Source: Lewinellaceae bacterium (GTDB lineage: Bacteria > Bacteroidota > Bacteroidia > Chitinophagales > Saprospiraceae). Taken from it: 64,000 bases of DNA. A program made the position numbers and the translations under genes. Shown here in pieces: positions 1-8,233 of the stretch. Numbering within the stretch: the stretch's first letter is position 1; each line of letters starts with the position of its first letter. Location: positions 124,001 through 188,000 of the forward strand of contig JACJYP010000007.1 of the NCBI GenBank assembly GCA_020636045.1, written 5' to 3'. The notes beneath the pieces were generated by a model. That model was not told the DNA's origin. It made no database searches and saw nothing but the letters and a program-made list of their open reading frames with translations.

Positions 1-44
1 TCAGTAGAGCGGCCCATTCATTATAACCGCTGTACGGTTGTTTT

Positions 45-455
45 TTAATTCATCCCGGCCAGGTGTTTTTCAAGGTTTTCTACACAGGAATGCCAGCCAT
101 TATTGAAATTTTCGAACATGGTAACGGCCATTGTTGCCGGGTACCCACTAATGCCCGAGTGCTCCAGGGTTAGTATCGTGCCGTTTTCATATTCTGCCAA
201 AATCCAGCGCACAGTAGTCACGGTTTCCGTGCCGCTTACCATCCAGGTGTATACTAGCTCGTGTACCGGCGAGGCGATCAATACTTCGCCCGTAATTTTT
301 GTCCCCTGGTGCGTGAAAGTGTAATGATACCCGACTTCTGCCTTGAAATCGGCCTGAATAAACCAGGTCGAAATTTGGTCAGCAACCGAAATAGCTTCCC
401 ATACTCTGGCGATCGGATGTTTGAATTGTTTTTGCTTTCGAATGATATCTTCCAT
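45..455 (-). CDS. SRPBCC (AHSA1/START-like) domain protein
   Basis: This 136-residue protein reads as a single SRPBCC/AHSA1 domain. The N-terminal part has the usual helix with an IARVWEAIS segment (about residues 15-23), followed by beta strands, and a C-terminal amphipathic helix ending in NGWHSCVENLEKHL. Such domains form a hydrophobic cavity for small ligands; the ligand here is unknown. The ATG at 453-455 gives the normal family length. It lies 67 bp downstream of an ArsR-type regulator on the same strand, and ArsR plus AHSA1 is a very common pair in Bacteroidota and Actinobacteria. I infer that it is co-transcribed with the regulator and the YHS gene from the promoter near 1.4 kb. Confidence 0.85.
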   Translation of the reverse strand: MEDIIRKQKQFKHPIARVWEAISVADQISTWFIQADFKAEVGYHYTFTHQGTKITGEVLIASPVHELVYTWMVSGTETVTTVRWILAEYENGTILTLEHSGISGYPATMAVTMFENFNNGWHSCVENLEKHLAGMN

Positions 456-522
456 TGTTCGAGAGGTTGGTAAAATTTAAATAATAAGCTACCATGATGC
501 CGTAGCAGGCGATGAACGCCTT

Positions 523-849
523 TCAGGTTTTATCCAGGAACCCGGCGAGGCCATCCAGCTTGTCATCCCAGAACTTTTTGTAAAAATCGACCCACTCCTG
601 CACCGCTTTCAGCGGGCGGGGTGTTGCGACGCAATAGCGCTCGCGTCCCCGCTTCTGGATATCGACCAAACCAGCTTGCTCCAGCACTTTGAGGTGCTTG
701 GTCACACCCTGTCGGGTTGCCGGAAACCGGTCTGATACTTCATTAATGTTCATTGCGGCAGCGGCTGCCACCAGCAAATAGAGTATCTCCCGCCGCGTGG
801 GGTCGGCGAGCGCCTTGAAAATGCGGTCGATTTTGTTGTCTTTTTTCAT
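523..849 (-). CDS. ArsR-family winged-helix transcriptional regulator
   Basis: This 108-residue protein is a compact winged helix. It has the ArsR opening FKALADPTRREILYLL (about residues 12-27), a recognition-helix region FPATRQGVTKHLKVLEQAGL (about 42-61), and a wing with KRGRERYC. No clear metal-binding cysteine cluster is visible, so it is more like the SRPBCC-linked ArsR subfamily than a metal sensor. The start lies 27 bp after the stop of the YHS gene, and the SRPBCC gene follows, which suggests a three-gene operon. The obvious candidate binding sites are the paired boxes at 1380-1396 and 1422-1438, over the operon promoter. Autoregulation is inferred from position and was not shown directly. 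Confidence 0.88.
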   Translation of the reverse strand: MKKDNKIDRIFKALADPTRREILYLLVAAAAAMNINEVSDRFPATRQGVTKHLKVLEQAGLVDIQKRGRERYCVATPRPLKAVQEWVDFYKKFWDDKLDGLAGFLDKT

Positions 850-876
850 AGATACCGGTGATCTCGCAATTCGCGC

Positions 877-1350
877 TTAATTTCTCTGATCCCATACCTT
901 GTTGCAGGCGGCAGTGATGGATTCCGGATCACGAATAAATTCATTCTTAACCTCCTCGCTTGCAAATATGTATAATTTTTCGTCGCGTACCAGCCAGACT
1001 TCAGGATCGCCGGGTGCGGCAAAGCCTGTGCTGATCGCTTTGGTGCAGTATCCCCCAAACTGCGGAACAAATCGCTCCGGGGAAGCCCTGAAAGTATTCA
1101 GGTGTTCTGCCGATGCGAAACGCCAGGTCGATTGTCGCCATTCCATTGAATAGGCTGCGTTACCTCTGACTGGCCGGCCCTCGAAATATGACACCACATC
1201 GTACCCATCCAGTACCTTACCTGATTTTGAATACACAGGTTTGTGCAAACCGAACGACAGTGGTGTGATGCCCAGTAAAAACGAAGCAGCAAGTGCCAGC
1301 AGCACAAGTGCTGCTACAATGATTCCGGTGATCTTGAATGTTTTTTTCAT
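877..1350 (-). CDS. YHS domain membrane-anchored protein
   Basis: The protein has 157 residues. An N-terminal hydrophobic segment (about residues 5-28, ITGIIVAALVLLALAASFLLG) should anchor it in the membrane or act as a signal. It is followed by a YHS-type domain: LDGYDVVSYFEG, a WRFASAEHLNTF segment, and FGGYCTKAIS. This arrangement is common in YHS-domain proteins of the type annotated as YDPVAYF proteins, whose substrate is unknown; some YHS domains bind metals. It is the first gene of the operon with the ArsR and SRPBCC genes. The ATG at 1348-1350 is preferred because a well-formed promoter lies 45-75 bp upstream. Confidence 0.85.
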   Translation of the reverse strand: MKKTFKITGIIVAALVLLALAASFLLGITPLSFGLHKPVYSKSGKVLDGYDVVSYFEGRPVRGNAAYSMEWRQSTWRFASAEHLNTFRASPERFVPQFGGYCTKAISTGFAAPGDPEVWLVRDEKLYIFASEEVKNEFIRDPESITAACNKVWDQRN

Positions 1351-1379
1351 AGCTCAAAATATGTGTTGTTGAAGAATAG

Positions 1380-1438
1380 GCAACTTTTTGGTTGCAAAAA
1401 TAAGATCGCCTTGAATAAAATGCAAGCATTTGGTTGCA
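1380..1438 (-). promoter_or_regulatory. Operon promoter overlapped by two tandem operator-like boxes
   Basis: Read on the minus strand, a TTG at 1425-1423 and TATTTTTG at 1402-1395 are separated by 20 bases, matching the Bacteroidota -33/-7 promoter form. Two copies of GCAAnnnTTTGGTTGCA (plus-strand reading) lie at 1380-1396 and 1422-1438, 42 bp apart, which is four helical turns. One copy covers the -7 element and probable start site, and the other covers the -33 element. Each copy is itself partly palindromic (GCAA...TTGC). The second sits in a perfect 12-bp inverted repeat, 1414-1425 with 1434-1445. I infer an operator for the ArsR protein encoded downstream. Confidence 0.6.
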
Positions 1439-1873
1439 TTTTATTACGCTCCATAGATTTTTTCTTCCGGCTTTTGGAAAAATCACCTTCTGCCAATGCG
1501 AGAAAATAAACCCTGTTTAGTGGTCTTTGCCTTATCATTATACGGGATGAAAATGATAATCACCACCATCGCAGCCATCACTTGTTAGTGCCAGAACCAT
1601 CAGAGTTTTCAGAAAAAGTAGTCGGTCGAATCGCAATGATGAGGCCGGACAATCCACCTTCTGGAAAAGTTCGGGATTTGGGAGAACCCCGTCAGGCGAT
1701 GGTCGCAATGCGGTTGGAGAGCAGCGACAGCCCAATGTTGTAGAGGCTTTTCAAGAAGGATGGCTCCTCAAGGAAATGCCGGGCTTGATTACCCGGTACG
1801 CAAATATCCTTGCGGAAAATTCGTTTTGCGGCTGCATTACCTTTGCTGCAAATAATTGAATCAATCGGGAAAC
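1439..1873. other. Intergenic region, no convincing gene
   Basis: Beyond the operator region this gap holds only short open frames without family resemblance (for example 1538-1735 minus and a plus-strand frame near 1630-1740). They have no promoter-like sequence or signal peptide. It contains the upstream region of the DUF4348-like lipoprotein gene at 1874. I see no terminator or RNA gene. Confidence 0.5.
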
Positions 1874-2326
1874 ATGAAATTACTACCTGCCCTGGCCGGC
1901 TTGTTCGGATTACTGATCGCCTGTACCAATATGAACAACACGAGCTCCAATGCGGAGCAGGTTCAGGCGATGACCGTCCAGCTCCCCAAAGACTTTCTGG
2001 ATTTTTACGAAACCTTTCACCGCGACAGCCAGTACCAGATAGACCATATCGTATGGCCCTTGCAGGGAGATGCGGGTGTTCAGGTCGACAGCACGCATTA
2101 CAACAAGGTCAGCAAACAATGGGAGCCCGAAAACTGGCTCATGCAGCGCCTCAATTTCGACCCCAAAGACTATCAGCGCGATGTGGAAATGCTGGGCGAC
2201 CTGATCGTAGTGGAACGCATTCGCGCCAGAACAGTCAATTTTGGCGTGGTGCGGCGATTCGCAAAACAATCCAATGGCGAATGGATGCTGATCTATTATT
2301 CCGACCTGCAGGAGATCAGTAAATAA
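1874..2326 (+). CDS. DUF4348-like lipoprotein
   Basis: This is a 150-residue predicted lipoprotein. The ATG at 1874 is preferred over the TTG at 1856 because it gives a clean signal peptide, MKLLPALAGLFGLLIAC, with a lipobox ending at Cys17. The mature part contains FLDFYETFHRDSQYQIDHIVWPL, which resembles the start of the Bacteroidota DUF4348 lipoprotein family (a short helix, then Q-x-x-x-I-x-x-P-L), followed by a domain ending in WMLIYYSDLQ. Function is unknown, and the DUF4348 assignment is from memory of the pattern. The gene converges on the M43 protease gene, and a hairpin separates the two. Confidence 0.75.
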   Translation: MKLLPALAGLFGLLIACTNMNNTSSNAEQVQAMTVQLPKDFLDFYETFHRDSQYQIDHIVWPLQGDAGVQVDSTHYNKVSKQWEPENWLMQRLNFDPKDYQRDVEMLGDLIVVERIRARTVNFGVVRRFAKQSNGEWMLIYYSDLQEISK

Positions 2327-2327
2327 A

Positions 2328-2359
2328 AACGGCTCCGGAGCGCTCGCTCCGAAGCCGTT
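2328..2359 (-). terminator. Hairpin terminator of the M43 protease gene, possibly bidirectional
   Basis: The stem AACGGCTcCGGAGC pairs with its complement across a 4-base loop (13 pairs, one mismatch). On the minus strand it is followed by TTTTATTTAC, giving a good U tract for the protease gene that ends at 2383. On the plus strand the following bases are less U-rich. Confidence 0.75.
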
Positions 2360-2382
2360 CTGTGTTATTCCTTCATCGATAC

Positions 2383-4332
2383 TTATTTGTTCACGACGAG
2401 TTTGCGCGTATGCGCAAGGCTGCCGTTGCGCAGTTGTACGAAATAAACGCCGTTGGGAAGATCGCTCACGTCGAAATTCAGGCGGTTGTTGCCTTTGTTG
2501 ATCGCGCTGTGCAACTGGATGGCTGCTTTGCCCGACGGATCCATCACCGTCAGGGTGACATCTGAATCCGCCTCGACCGGAATTTCAACCGTCACCTCTC
2601 CGGTGGCCGGGTTGGGATACATGCCAAAGCCGGCATTTTCAAATACAAGCGGCACATCTACCTCTTCCACCTCTCCTTCGGTAGAGCCATCGAGACGCCA
2701 GTTGGTGCTGCTGAGGCTTACTTTCAGCGTGTAGCACTGGGTGTTGCTGTTTGCGCCGTTGTAGCCGTACACATAAGCGTAGTAGCTCGATGACACCGTA
2801 TTGGTGTTGTAAATGATCTGTTCGTCGAGCGTGCCGGCATTTTGCGAAATCGCCAGATAGGAGTTGTTGCGGTACAGGCGCACGTCATAATCGTCCGGCA
2901 GGGTGGTCATATCGATCTTGATCCTTCGCTTGGAAGAAGTATTCGAGAAGCGATACCAGTCGTTGTCGCTGGCCGTCGCGATCTGCGCCTGGAAGGCCAC
3001 ATCGGTGGGGATCACTTTCGCTGCGTTGCGCGAGTTGTTGGGTTCGTAGGCATCCGAACAGCTGCCGCCGCCACCCGATTGCGTGGTGAAAGACGAAGCC
3101 GATGAATAACTGCCGGTGGTGCCGCCGCAAACCGCCTGCACCTGGTAGTTGTAGGTAGAACCTGCTGTCAGGCCGCTCAGGTTGTAGGACGTACCGCCTA
3201 CGCTGACGGTCGTCCAGGAGCCGGCTACCGACAACTTGTATTGCAGGTTGTAGGAAGTGGCTCCGCTGACCGCGCCCCATCCCAGGGTAGCGCTGGTTTG
3301 CGTGATATTCGTTGCGCTCAGGCTGCCGGGTGTGCCGCAGGAACCGCCGCCGCCGGGTTGGTCGCAACCGTTGGAAGTGAGCAATGCTGCGCGGGCGCCG
3401 CCAGCGTTGAACAGCGATTGCATGCGGCTTTTCTGGCCGTTGGTAAATACATTCATGCAGGCGTCGTCGGTGTAGTCCATGTAGTTCATGAACATGTCGC
3501 CGTTCGGGCCGTTGCTGCAGCTGATCGTCGGGAAACTCGGACAGCCGTAGTTCTCGTCAGCCTGATTGGGCGTATCGCTCACCCCGTCGGAGCCGTTGCA
3601 GGAAGTGCCGTCATCGCCCCAGATGTGGTAGCAGTTGAGCCAGTGTCCTACTTCGTGCGTAGCGGTGCGGCCGAGGTGGAAAGGCGGTGTAGCTACACCC
3701 ACGGTTCCGAAGTAGGCGTAGTCGCATACAACGCCGTCCGTCGACGCCCCGCCGCCGGGAAATTGCGCATAGCCCAGCAGGCCGCCGCTGAGGTTGCACA
3801 CCCACAGGTTGAGGTATTTATTGCGGTCCCAGGCATTGAGACCGCCCGAGCTGTAAAACTTCACGTTGTCGTTGGTACTGAATCCATTCACGGTTGTTTG
3901 CCTGCGCTCGATCCCCGTTGTTGCGTTGCCGCTGGGGTCTTGTGCAGCCATGCAGAAATTGATCTCGCAGTCTGCCGCAATGGATTGCCATACGCTCGGC
4001 GTATTGGCTGCATCGGCATTCAGGCGACGGAAATCTGCGTTGAGTACGTCTATCTGGGAAAGTATCTGAGCGTCACTGATATTTTGCGTCGAATTGTAAT
4101 ACACTACGTGCACCACCACGGGGATGGTCACCTGTACGCGGTCGTGCGCGCCACCCGACTGGATAAAATCCTCCGTATGGCGTTCAATGTCCTTCATTCG
4201 TTGTTGCATGTCCGGGTCCTCCAGTAGCTGGCGGGCGAGTACTTCGTTGGCGCCACATGTGCGCTGTTGTGCGATGGTGCTGCCCACGAAGAGCAGAAGC
4301 GAGCAGATTGAAAGCAGAAAATTTCTGATCAT
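2383..4332 (-). CDS. Secreted M43 (cytophagalysin/pappalysin-type) zinc metalloprotease with FN3, PPC and T9SS sorting domains
   Basis: The protein has 649 residues from the ATG at 4330-4332, which gives a signal peptide (MIRNFLLSICSLLLFVGSTIAQ). The open frame extends further upstream but without signal-peptide character. The zinc site HEVGHWLNCYH gives His226, Glu227, His230 and His236, the metzincin pattern, followed by a cysteine-rich stretch and the Met-turn region MNYMDYTDDACM. These are hallmarks of peptidase family M43. Next come a fibronectin type III-like domain (TNITQTSATLGWGAVSGATS onward), a glycine/serine linker, a bacterial pre-peptidase C-terminal-like domain (DAYEPNNSRNAAKVI), and a T9SS type A sorting domain (MYPNPATGEVTVEI ... 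GVYFVQL). It is predicted to be exported by T9SS and to degrade protein outside the cell. An antisense open frame across it is a coding shadow. Confidence 0.93.
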   Translation of the reverse strand: MIRNFLLSICSLLLFVGSTIAQQRTCGANEVLARQLLEDPDMQQRMKDIERHTEDFIQSGGAHDRVQVTIPVVVHVVYYNSTQNISDAQILSQIDVLNADFRRLNADAANTPSVWQSIAADCEINFCMAAQDPSGNATTGIERRQTTVNGFSTNDNVKFYSSGGLNAWDRNKYLNLWVCNLSGGLLGYAQFPGGGASTDGVVCDYAYFGTVGVATPPFHLGRTATHEVGHWLNCYHIWGDDGTSCNGSDGVSDTPNQADENYGCPSFPTISCSNGPNGDMFMNYMDYTDDACMNVFTNGQKSRMQSLFNAGGARAALLTSNGCDQPGGGGSCGTPGSLSATNITQTSATLGWGAVSGATSYNLQYKLSVAGSWTTVSVGGTSYNLSGLTAGSTYNYQVQAVCGGTTGSYSSASSFTTQSGGGGSCSDAYEPNNSRNAAKVIPTDVAFQAQIATASDNDWYRFSNTSSKRRIKIDMTTLPDDYDVRLYRNNSYLAISQNAGTLDEQIIYNTNTVSSSYYAYVYGYNGANSNTQCYTLKVSLSSTNWRLDGSTEGEVEEVDVPLVFENAGFGMYPNPATGEVTVEIPVEADSDVTLTVMDPSGKAAIQLHSAINKGNNRLNFDVSDLPNGVYFVQLRNGSLAHTRKLVVNK

Positions 4333-4439
4333 GATTAAGCAAAAGGTTAGTGAATGAAAAAGTTTGAATTTGGTTCGGCCGTTTGATGAGCGACCGTTGA
4401 TAATCACATGAATGCCTTCAAATGGAGAATTTTCGCCGG

Positions 4440-4468
4440 CAAAAGTATTTTTTTTCAACAATCAGAAA
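4440..4468 (-). promoter_or_regulatory. Probable promoter of the M43 protease gene
   Basis: On the minus strand TTTC (4468-4465), 17 bases, then TACTTTTG (4447-4440) resembles the Bacteroidota promoter form, about 110 bp before the ATG. The 398-bp divergent gap 4333-4730 holds nothing else I can name. On the aminopeptidase side there is only a weak TACATTTA at 4705-4712. Confidence 0.45.
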
Positions 4469-4730
4469 CATAAAATTTTCACCTACAAAAAAACGTCGCT
4501 GTAAAAGGGCCTTTTGCGAGAGCCAGTATTTCCATAAATCATTCTGTATCAATTAAAAACAATACAAGCCGTCCCAATCGATTTTAATTTTAAAAATCAG
4601 CCCCGACGCCATTATTTTATCCGGGAAACACCTGTGCGGGGCCGTATGGGGTACGGTCGCACAGAGACATGGTCAAATACGCGGCTCGTTTTGGCAAGTA
4701 CTGCTACATTTACCCCAAAATATCAGTGTT

Positions 4731-6608
4731 ATGTTTCGTTGTTTTTATTCGCTTGCCGCACTCGTTTTTTGTTACACCATGCTCCCCGCGCAGACGACGC
4801 TCTTCCTGCCGCGCAACCTGCAGAAGGCCTACGACAATGGCACCCGCAGCTGGGACGGCAACCCGGGCCCCAAATACTGGCAGAATCGCGCCCAATACAC
4901 GATCACGGCAAAGCTCGACCCCGCCACCCGCCGCCTGAGCGGCGAGGAAACGATCAAATATTTCAACAACAGCCCCGATACCCTCAACCGCTTGCGGATC
5001 AAATTGCAACACGACCGCTACCGGAAAGGCGCACAACGCGCTTACGACGTAACGGCTTCCGATGTCAGCGACGAAGGCATGGCCATTGAGATGCTTGAAT
5101 TCAACGGGCAGCCGGTTGATGAAAAAAACCGGCGCAGAAACACCACTTTTCTCGATATAGGCCTGAAAGACGATCCGATCCCGCCCGGCAGCACTGTCGA
5201 ACTCAGGGTCAAATGGTCGTACACCCTGCCTGCCGGTGAAGATGCAGCCCGCGAATGCGTTTGTGACAGCACTACCTTCTTTGTACCGTACTGGTATCCG
5301 CAGGTCGCCGTGTACGACGATCTGAGCGGCTGGGCTTCGCACCCATACACGGGCTTGCAGGAGTTTTATCACGAATTCGCAGACTACGACGTTCGCATCA
5401 GCCTGCCGCCGGGATTTCAGGTGTGGGCTACCGGCGAATGGCAAAACGCGGCCGATTTTCTGGAAAACACGTACCTCGAGCGCTGGAACGCCGCGCATCG
5501 CGCCGCCGACGTGGTATCCGTTTTTTCAGAAGCGGAATTGAAAAGCGGCGCGGTGTATAAAAAAGGCCCGGCCCGGGCGTTTCATTACAAAGCCGCCGAC
5601 GTGCCCGATTTCGCCTTTGCCACGAGCGACCACTACAACTGGGATGCCATCTCGACGGTGGTGGACGATAAAACCGGGCGCCGCACTTTTATCAGCGCCG
5701 TGTACAACACCGCATCGACGGATTATCGCGAGGTGGCGCGCATTGCCGCCGACGGCATCCGGCTGATGAGCACCTACCTGCCCGGATATCCATTTCCGTA
5801 CCCCTGTATGACCGTGTTCAACGGCAACGACGGGATGGAATATCCCATGATGTGCAACGACGCCAGCACGGCGCCCCGCTCGCCCATGACGCTGACGGTG
5901 CACGAGATCAGCCATACCTATTTCCCCTTTATGATGGGCATCAACGAGCAGGATTATGCCTGGATGGACGAAGGCTGGGCTTCCTTTTTTGACTACACCC
6001 TGTCCGATTCGCTGAGCGGGCATACGCTCGGCCGGGTACGCTCCTATTCGCCGATCGCAGGCACTGACAACGACGTGCCGCCGATGGTGCGTTCGCGCAA
6101 CCTGTCCACGGCGTACCGGAATGCCTCCTACCAACGCCCGCAAAATGCCTATCTGACCCTGCTCGACCTGCTCGGTTACGAGAGCTTCCATCGCTGCATG
6201 ACCGGGTATATGGACCGCTGGAAAAGCAAACACCCCATGCCTTTTGATTTTTTCAACACCTGGAACGAGATTTCCGGGCAAAACCTCGACTGGTTCTGGC
6301 GCCCCTGGTTTTTCGAATGGGGATACCCCGACCTGGGCGTCCAGGGCCCTGTACGCGACGAGGCGGCCAACTGCCAGGTGCTTTTGATCGTACGAAAAGG
6401 CAATATTCCGGTGCCCGTCCATGTTGAGGTGGAATATACAGACGGCAGTAAAGAAATTTTTCATCAGACCGCGGCTGTCTGGAAAGACGGAAAACAGCAG
6501 TTTCGTATCTCCTGTGCCAGGGGGAAACAGGTCAAAACCGCTACCCTTGGTTTGAATACCATTCCGGATGTGGACCGCTCTGACAACCGCTATCCGGAAC
6601 AACCGTAA
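4731..6608 (+). CDS. M1-family (gluzincin) aminopeptidase-like metalloprotease, secreted
   Basis: The protein has 625 residues. A signal peptide (about residues 1-20, ending LPAQ) is followed by an M1-type beta-sandwich N-terminal domain and the catalytic domain. The substrate-recognition motif appears as GMEYP (equivalent to GAMEN). The zinc ligands are HEISH (His391, Glu392, His395) and Glu414 in WMDEGWASF, with exactly 18 residues between the second His and the Glu, as in M1 peptidases. It lacks an obvious T9SS sorting domain, so it is probably periplasmic or lipid-free outer-compartment. The likely role is removing N-terminal amino acids from peptides released by secreted proteases. It is divergently placed to the M43 protease, which fits a peptide-scavenging role, but that link is inference. 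Confidence 0.9.
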   Translation: MFRCFYSLAALVFCYTMLPAQTTLFLPRNLQKAYDNGTRSWDGNPGPKYWQNRAQYTITAKLDPATRRLSGEETIKYFNNSPDTLNRLRIKLQHDRYRKGAQRAYDVTASDVSDEGMAIEMLEFNGQPVDEKNRRRNTTFLDIGLKDDPIPPGSTVELRVKWSYTLPAGEDAARECVCDSTTFFVPYWYPQVAVYDDLSGWASHPYTGLQEFYHEFADYDVRISLPPGFQVWATGEWQNAADFLENTYLERWNAAHRAADVVSVFSEAELKSGAVYKKGPARAFHYKAADVPDFAFATSDHYNWDAISTVVDDKTGRRTFISAVYNTASTDYREVARIAADGIRLMSTYLPGYPFPYPCMTVFNGNDGMEYPMMCNDASTAPRSPMTLTVHEISHTYFPFMMGINEQDYAWMDEGWASFFDYTLSDSLSGHTLGRVRSYSPIAGTDNDVPPMVRSRNLSTAYRNASYQRPQNAYLTLLDLLGYESFHRCMTGYMDRWKSKHPMPFDFFNTWNEISGQNLDWFWRPWFFEWGYPDLGVQGPVRDEAANCQVLLIVRKGNIPVPVHVEVEYTDGSKEIFHQTAAVWKDGKQQFRISCARGKQVKTATLGLNTIPDVDRSDNRYPEQP

Positions 6609-6716
6609 TGTTCTGTGCGCCAGATTTGTCATAACAGACAAACCCTAATCTGTAAATCCCTATCTTTATGCCCTATAAACCTGATTCTCTAACCTTTAAA
6701 CGGACGACCGCACGGT

Positions 6717-7319
6717 ATGAAAACGAATAGTCTGCTCACTTATCTCTTATATGCGTTGCTCGCCACCCTGATCATTGCAGCAGGTTACAAGGCCTGCCAG
6801 ATGCAAAGAGAAAAACAGCGGGAAGCGCAGGAACAGGCCGAATGGCAAGAGCAAGTCAACAAAATGTACCCGGAACGGGACAGTTCGGGCGGCAGCGCAT
6901 ATATCGGCAACGGACAAACGGGCACCTCTGCAAACGGCATCGAAGACGAACCCGTCAAGCCGTCCACCAATGCGGGAAACAATACCCAGTCGACGACTCC
7001 CCCTGTTACTGCTACGCCGCCCGTCAAAGAGACGCCCAAGACAACCCCGCCCGCTACTACGCCTTCCAAACCTCCGGTCGTGGCGGGCCCCGGTACCGGA
7101 CGCTGGGAAGTACGGGCCGGCACTTTCCAATATATGGCCGGTGCGCGTACGCGCCTCGAACAGGTAATTAAAATGGGCTATACCAATGCAGAGATCGTCA
7201 AGACAAGCAACGGTTGGGCTGCCGTGGTGGTGTTACGCACCAACGACCGCACCCGCGCCATCCAGGTGACCGACCAGTTGGAGAAACGGGGTGTGGATGC
7301 GGGCATATTCAAGCGTTAA
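6717..7319 (+). CDS. SPOR-domain membrane protein
   Basis: The protein has 200 residues. An N-terminal transmembrane segment (about residues 8-24) is followed by a charged stretch rich in Gln and Glu, a low-complexity Pro/Thr linker (about 80-120), and a C-terminal SPOR domain beginning WEVRAGTF and ending LEKRGVDAGIFKR. SPOR domains bind denuded glycan strands at division sites. The order TM, linker, SPOR is that of FtsN-like and DamX-like proteins, with the domain facing the periplasm. The gene converges on the AMP nucleosidase gene with an 8-bp gap. Confidence 0.85.
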   Translation: MKTNSLLTYLLYALLATLIIAAGYKACQMQREKQREAQEQAEWQEQVNKMYPERDSSGGSAYIGNGQTGTSANGIEDEPVKPSTNAGNNTQSTTPPVTATPPVKETPKTTPPATTPSKPPVVAGPGTGRWEVRAGTFQYMAGARTRLEQVIKMGYTNAEIVKTSNGWAAVVVLRTNDRTRAIQVTDQLEKRGVDAGIFKR

Positions 7320-7327
7320 AAAAGTGC

Positions 7328-8188
7328 CTATGTCTCGAAGCGAAGGTGCTTTACCGTCAGGCCTTTGTTGATGAGTTGCTTGAGCGAATCCACGCCGACT
7401 TTCAGGTGCAGCGCAGCAAAATTGGCAGTCACCTCCTTGTCGCTGGCTTCCGTTTTCACGCCTTCATGCGTCATGGGCATGTCGCTCACCAGCAGGAGCG
7501 CGCCGGCAGGCATCTGATTTTTGAAGGCTGCCACAAAAATGGTGGCCGTTTCCATGTCGATGGCAATACAGCGCAGGTTGCGCAGGCGCTCTTTGAAGTC
7601 TTCGCGGTGTTCCCAAACGCGTTTGTTGGTGGTGTACACCACCCCTGTCCAGTAATCGCGTTCGTAATCGCGGATAGCCGTGGAGACCGCCTTTTGCAAG
7701 GCGAATGCCGGTAGTGCAGGCAATTCGGGCGGCAGGTAGTCGTCGCTGGTTCCCTCTCCCCGGATGGCTGCAATGGGCAGAATGAGGTCGCCCACCTGGT
7801 TTTTTCCCGTTTTCAGGCCTCCGCATTTTCCGAGAAACAGGACCGCTTTGGGGTGAATGGCCTCCAGCAGGTCGATGACCAGGCCTGCGTTGGGACTGCC
7901 GATACCAAAGTTAATAATGGTGATGCCCTCGGCCGTGGCGGCCTGCATCGGCCGGTCGTTGCCAAAGATCGGCACGTCGTATTTATCGGCAAATGACTTG
8001 ACGTATCCGGCGAAATTGACGAGCAGGATGTATTCTCCGAATTTTTCGAGGGGCATTCCGGTATAACGGGGCAGCCAGTCTTTGACGATCTTCGTTTTGA
8101 CCGCCTTTTCGTGGGTGTGGTTATGCTGTGCAACCTTGTCGAGATCGTGCTGAGTGATCTTCAACTTGTTTTTACTTTTTTCTTCCAT
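7328..8188 (-). CDS. amn: AMP nucleosidase
   Basis: The 286-residue protein resembles the short AMP nucleosidase found in Bacteroidota. It carries the phosphorylase fold features FLGKCGGLK (about residues 135-143), GDLILPIAAIRGEGTSDDYLPPE, and AIDMETATIFVAAF near the C terminus, where the Glu and Asp sit as in nucleoside phosphorylases. The enzyme cleaves AMP to adenine and ribose 5-phosphate in the cytoplasm. No signal peptide is visible. It follows the NagZ/beta-lactamase-type gene with a 45-bp gap on the same strand, so the two may be co-transcribed. Confidence 0.9.
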   Translation of the reverse strand: MEEKSKNKLKITQHDLDKVAQHNHTHEKAVKTKIVKDWLPRYTGMPLEKFGEYILLVNFAGYVKSFADKYDVPIFGNDRPMQAATAEGITIINFGIGSPNAGLVIDLLEAIHPKAVLFLGKCGGLKTGKNQVGDLILPIAAIRGEGTSDDYLPPELPALPAFALQKAVSTAIRDYERDYWTGVVYTTNKRVWEHREDFKERLRNLRCIAIDMETATIFVAAFKNQMPAGALLLVSDMPMTHEGVKTEASDKEVTANFAALHLKVGVDSLKQLINKGLTVKHLRFET

Positions 8189-8233
8189 AACTTATTGGTT
8201 TTATCTGTCGGAAACCGGGGCTTCCCAACCGGG

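Noticed and set aside
20..40. Small hairpin AACCG...CGGTT followed by TTTTTT near the left edge
   Set aside because: The stem is only 5 bp; it may end a plus-strand gene outside the window but is too weak to call.
1538..1735. Short minus-strand frame in the 1.4-1.9 kb gap
   Set aside because: 65 codons with no start context, family or conservation evidence.
3241..4227. 328-residue plus-strand frame opposite the M43 protease
   Set aside because: Ala/Val-rich shadow; the protease on the minus strand has all metzincin residues and a sorting domain.
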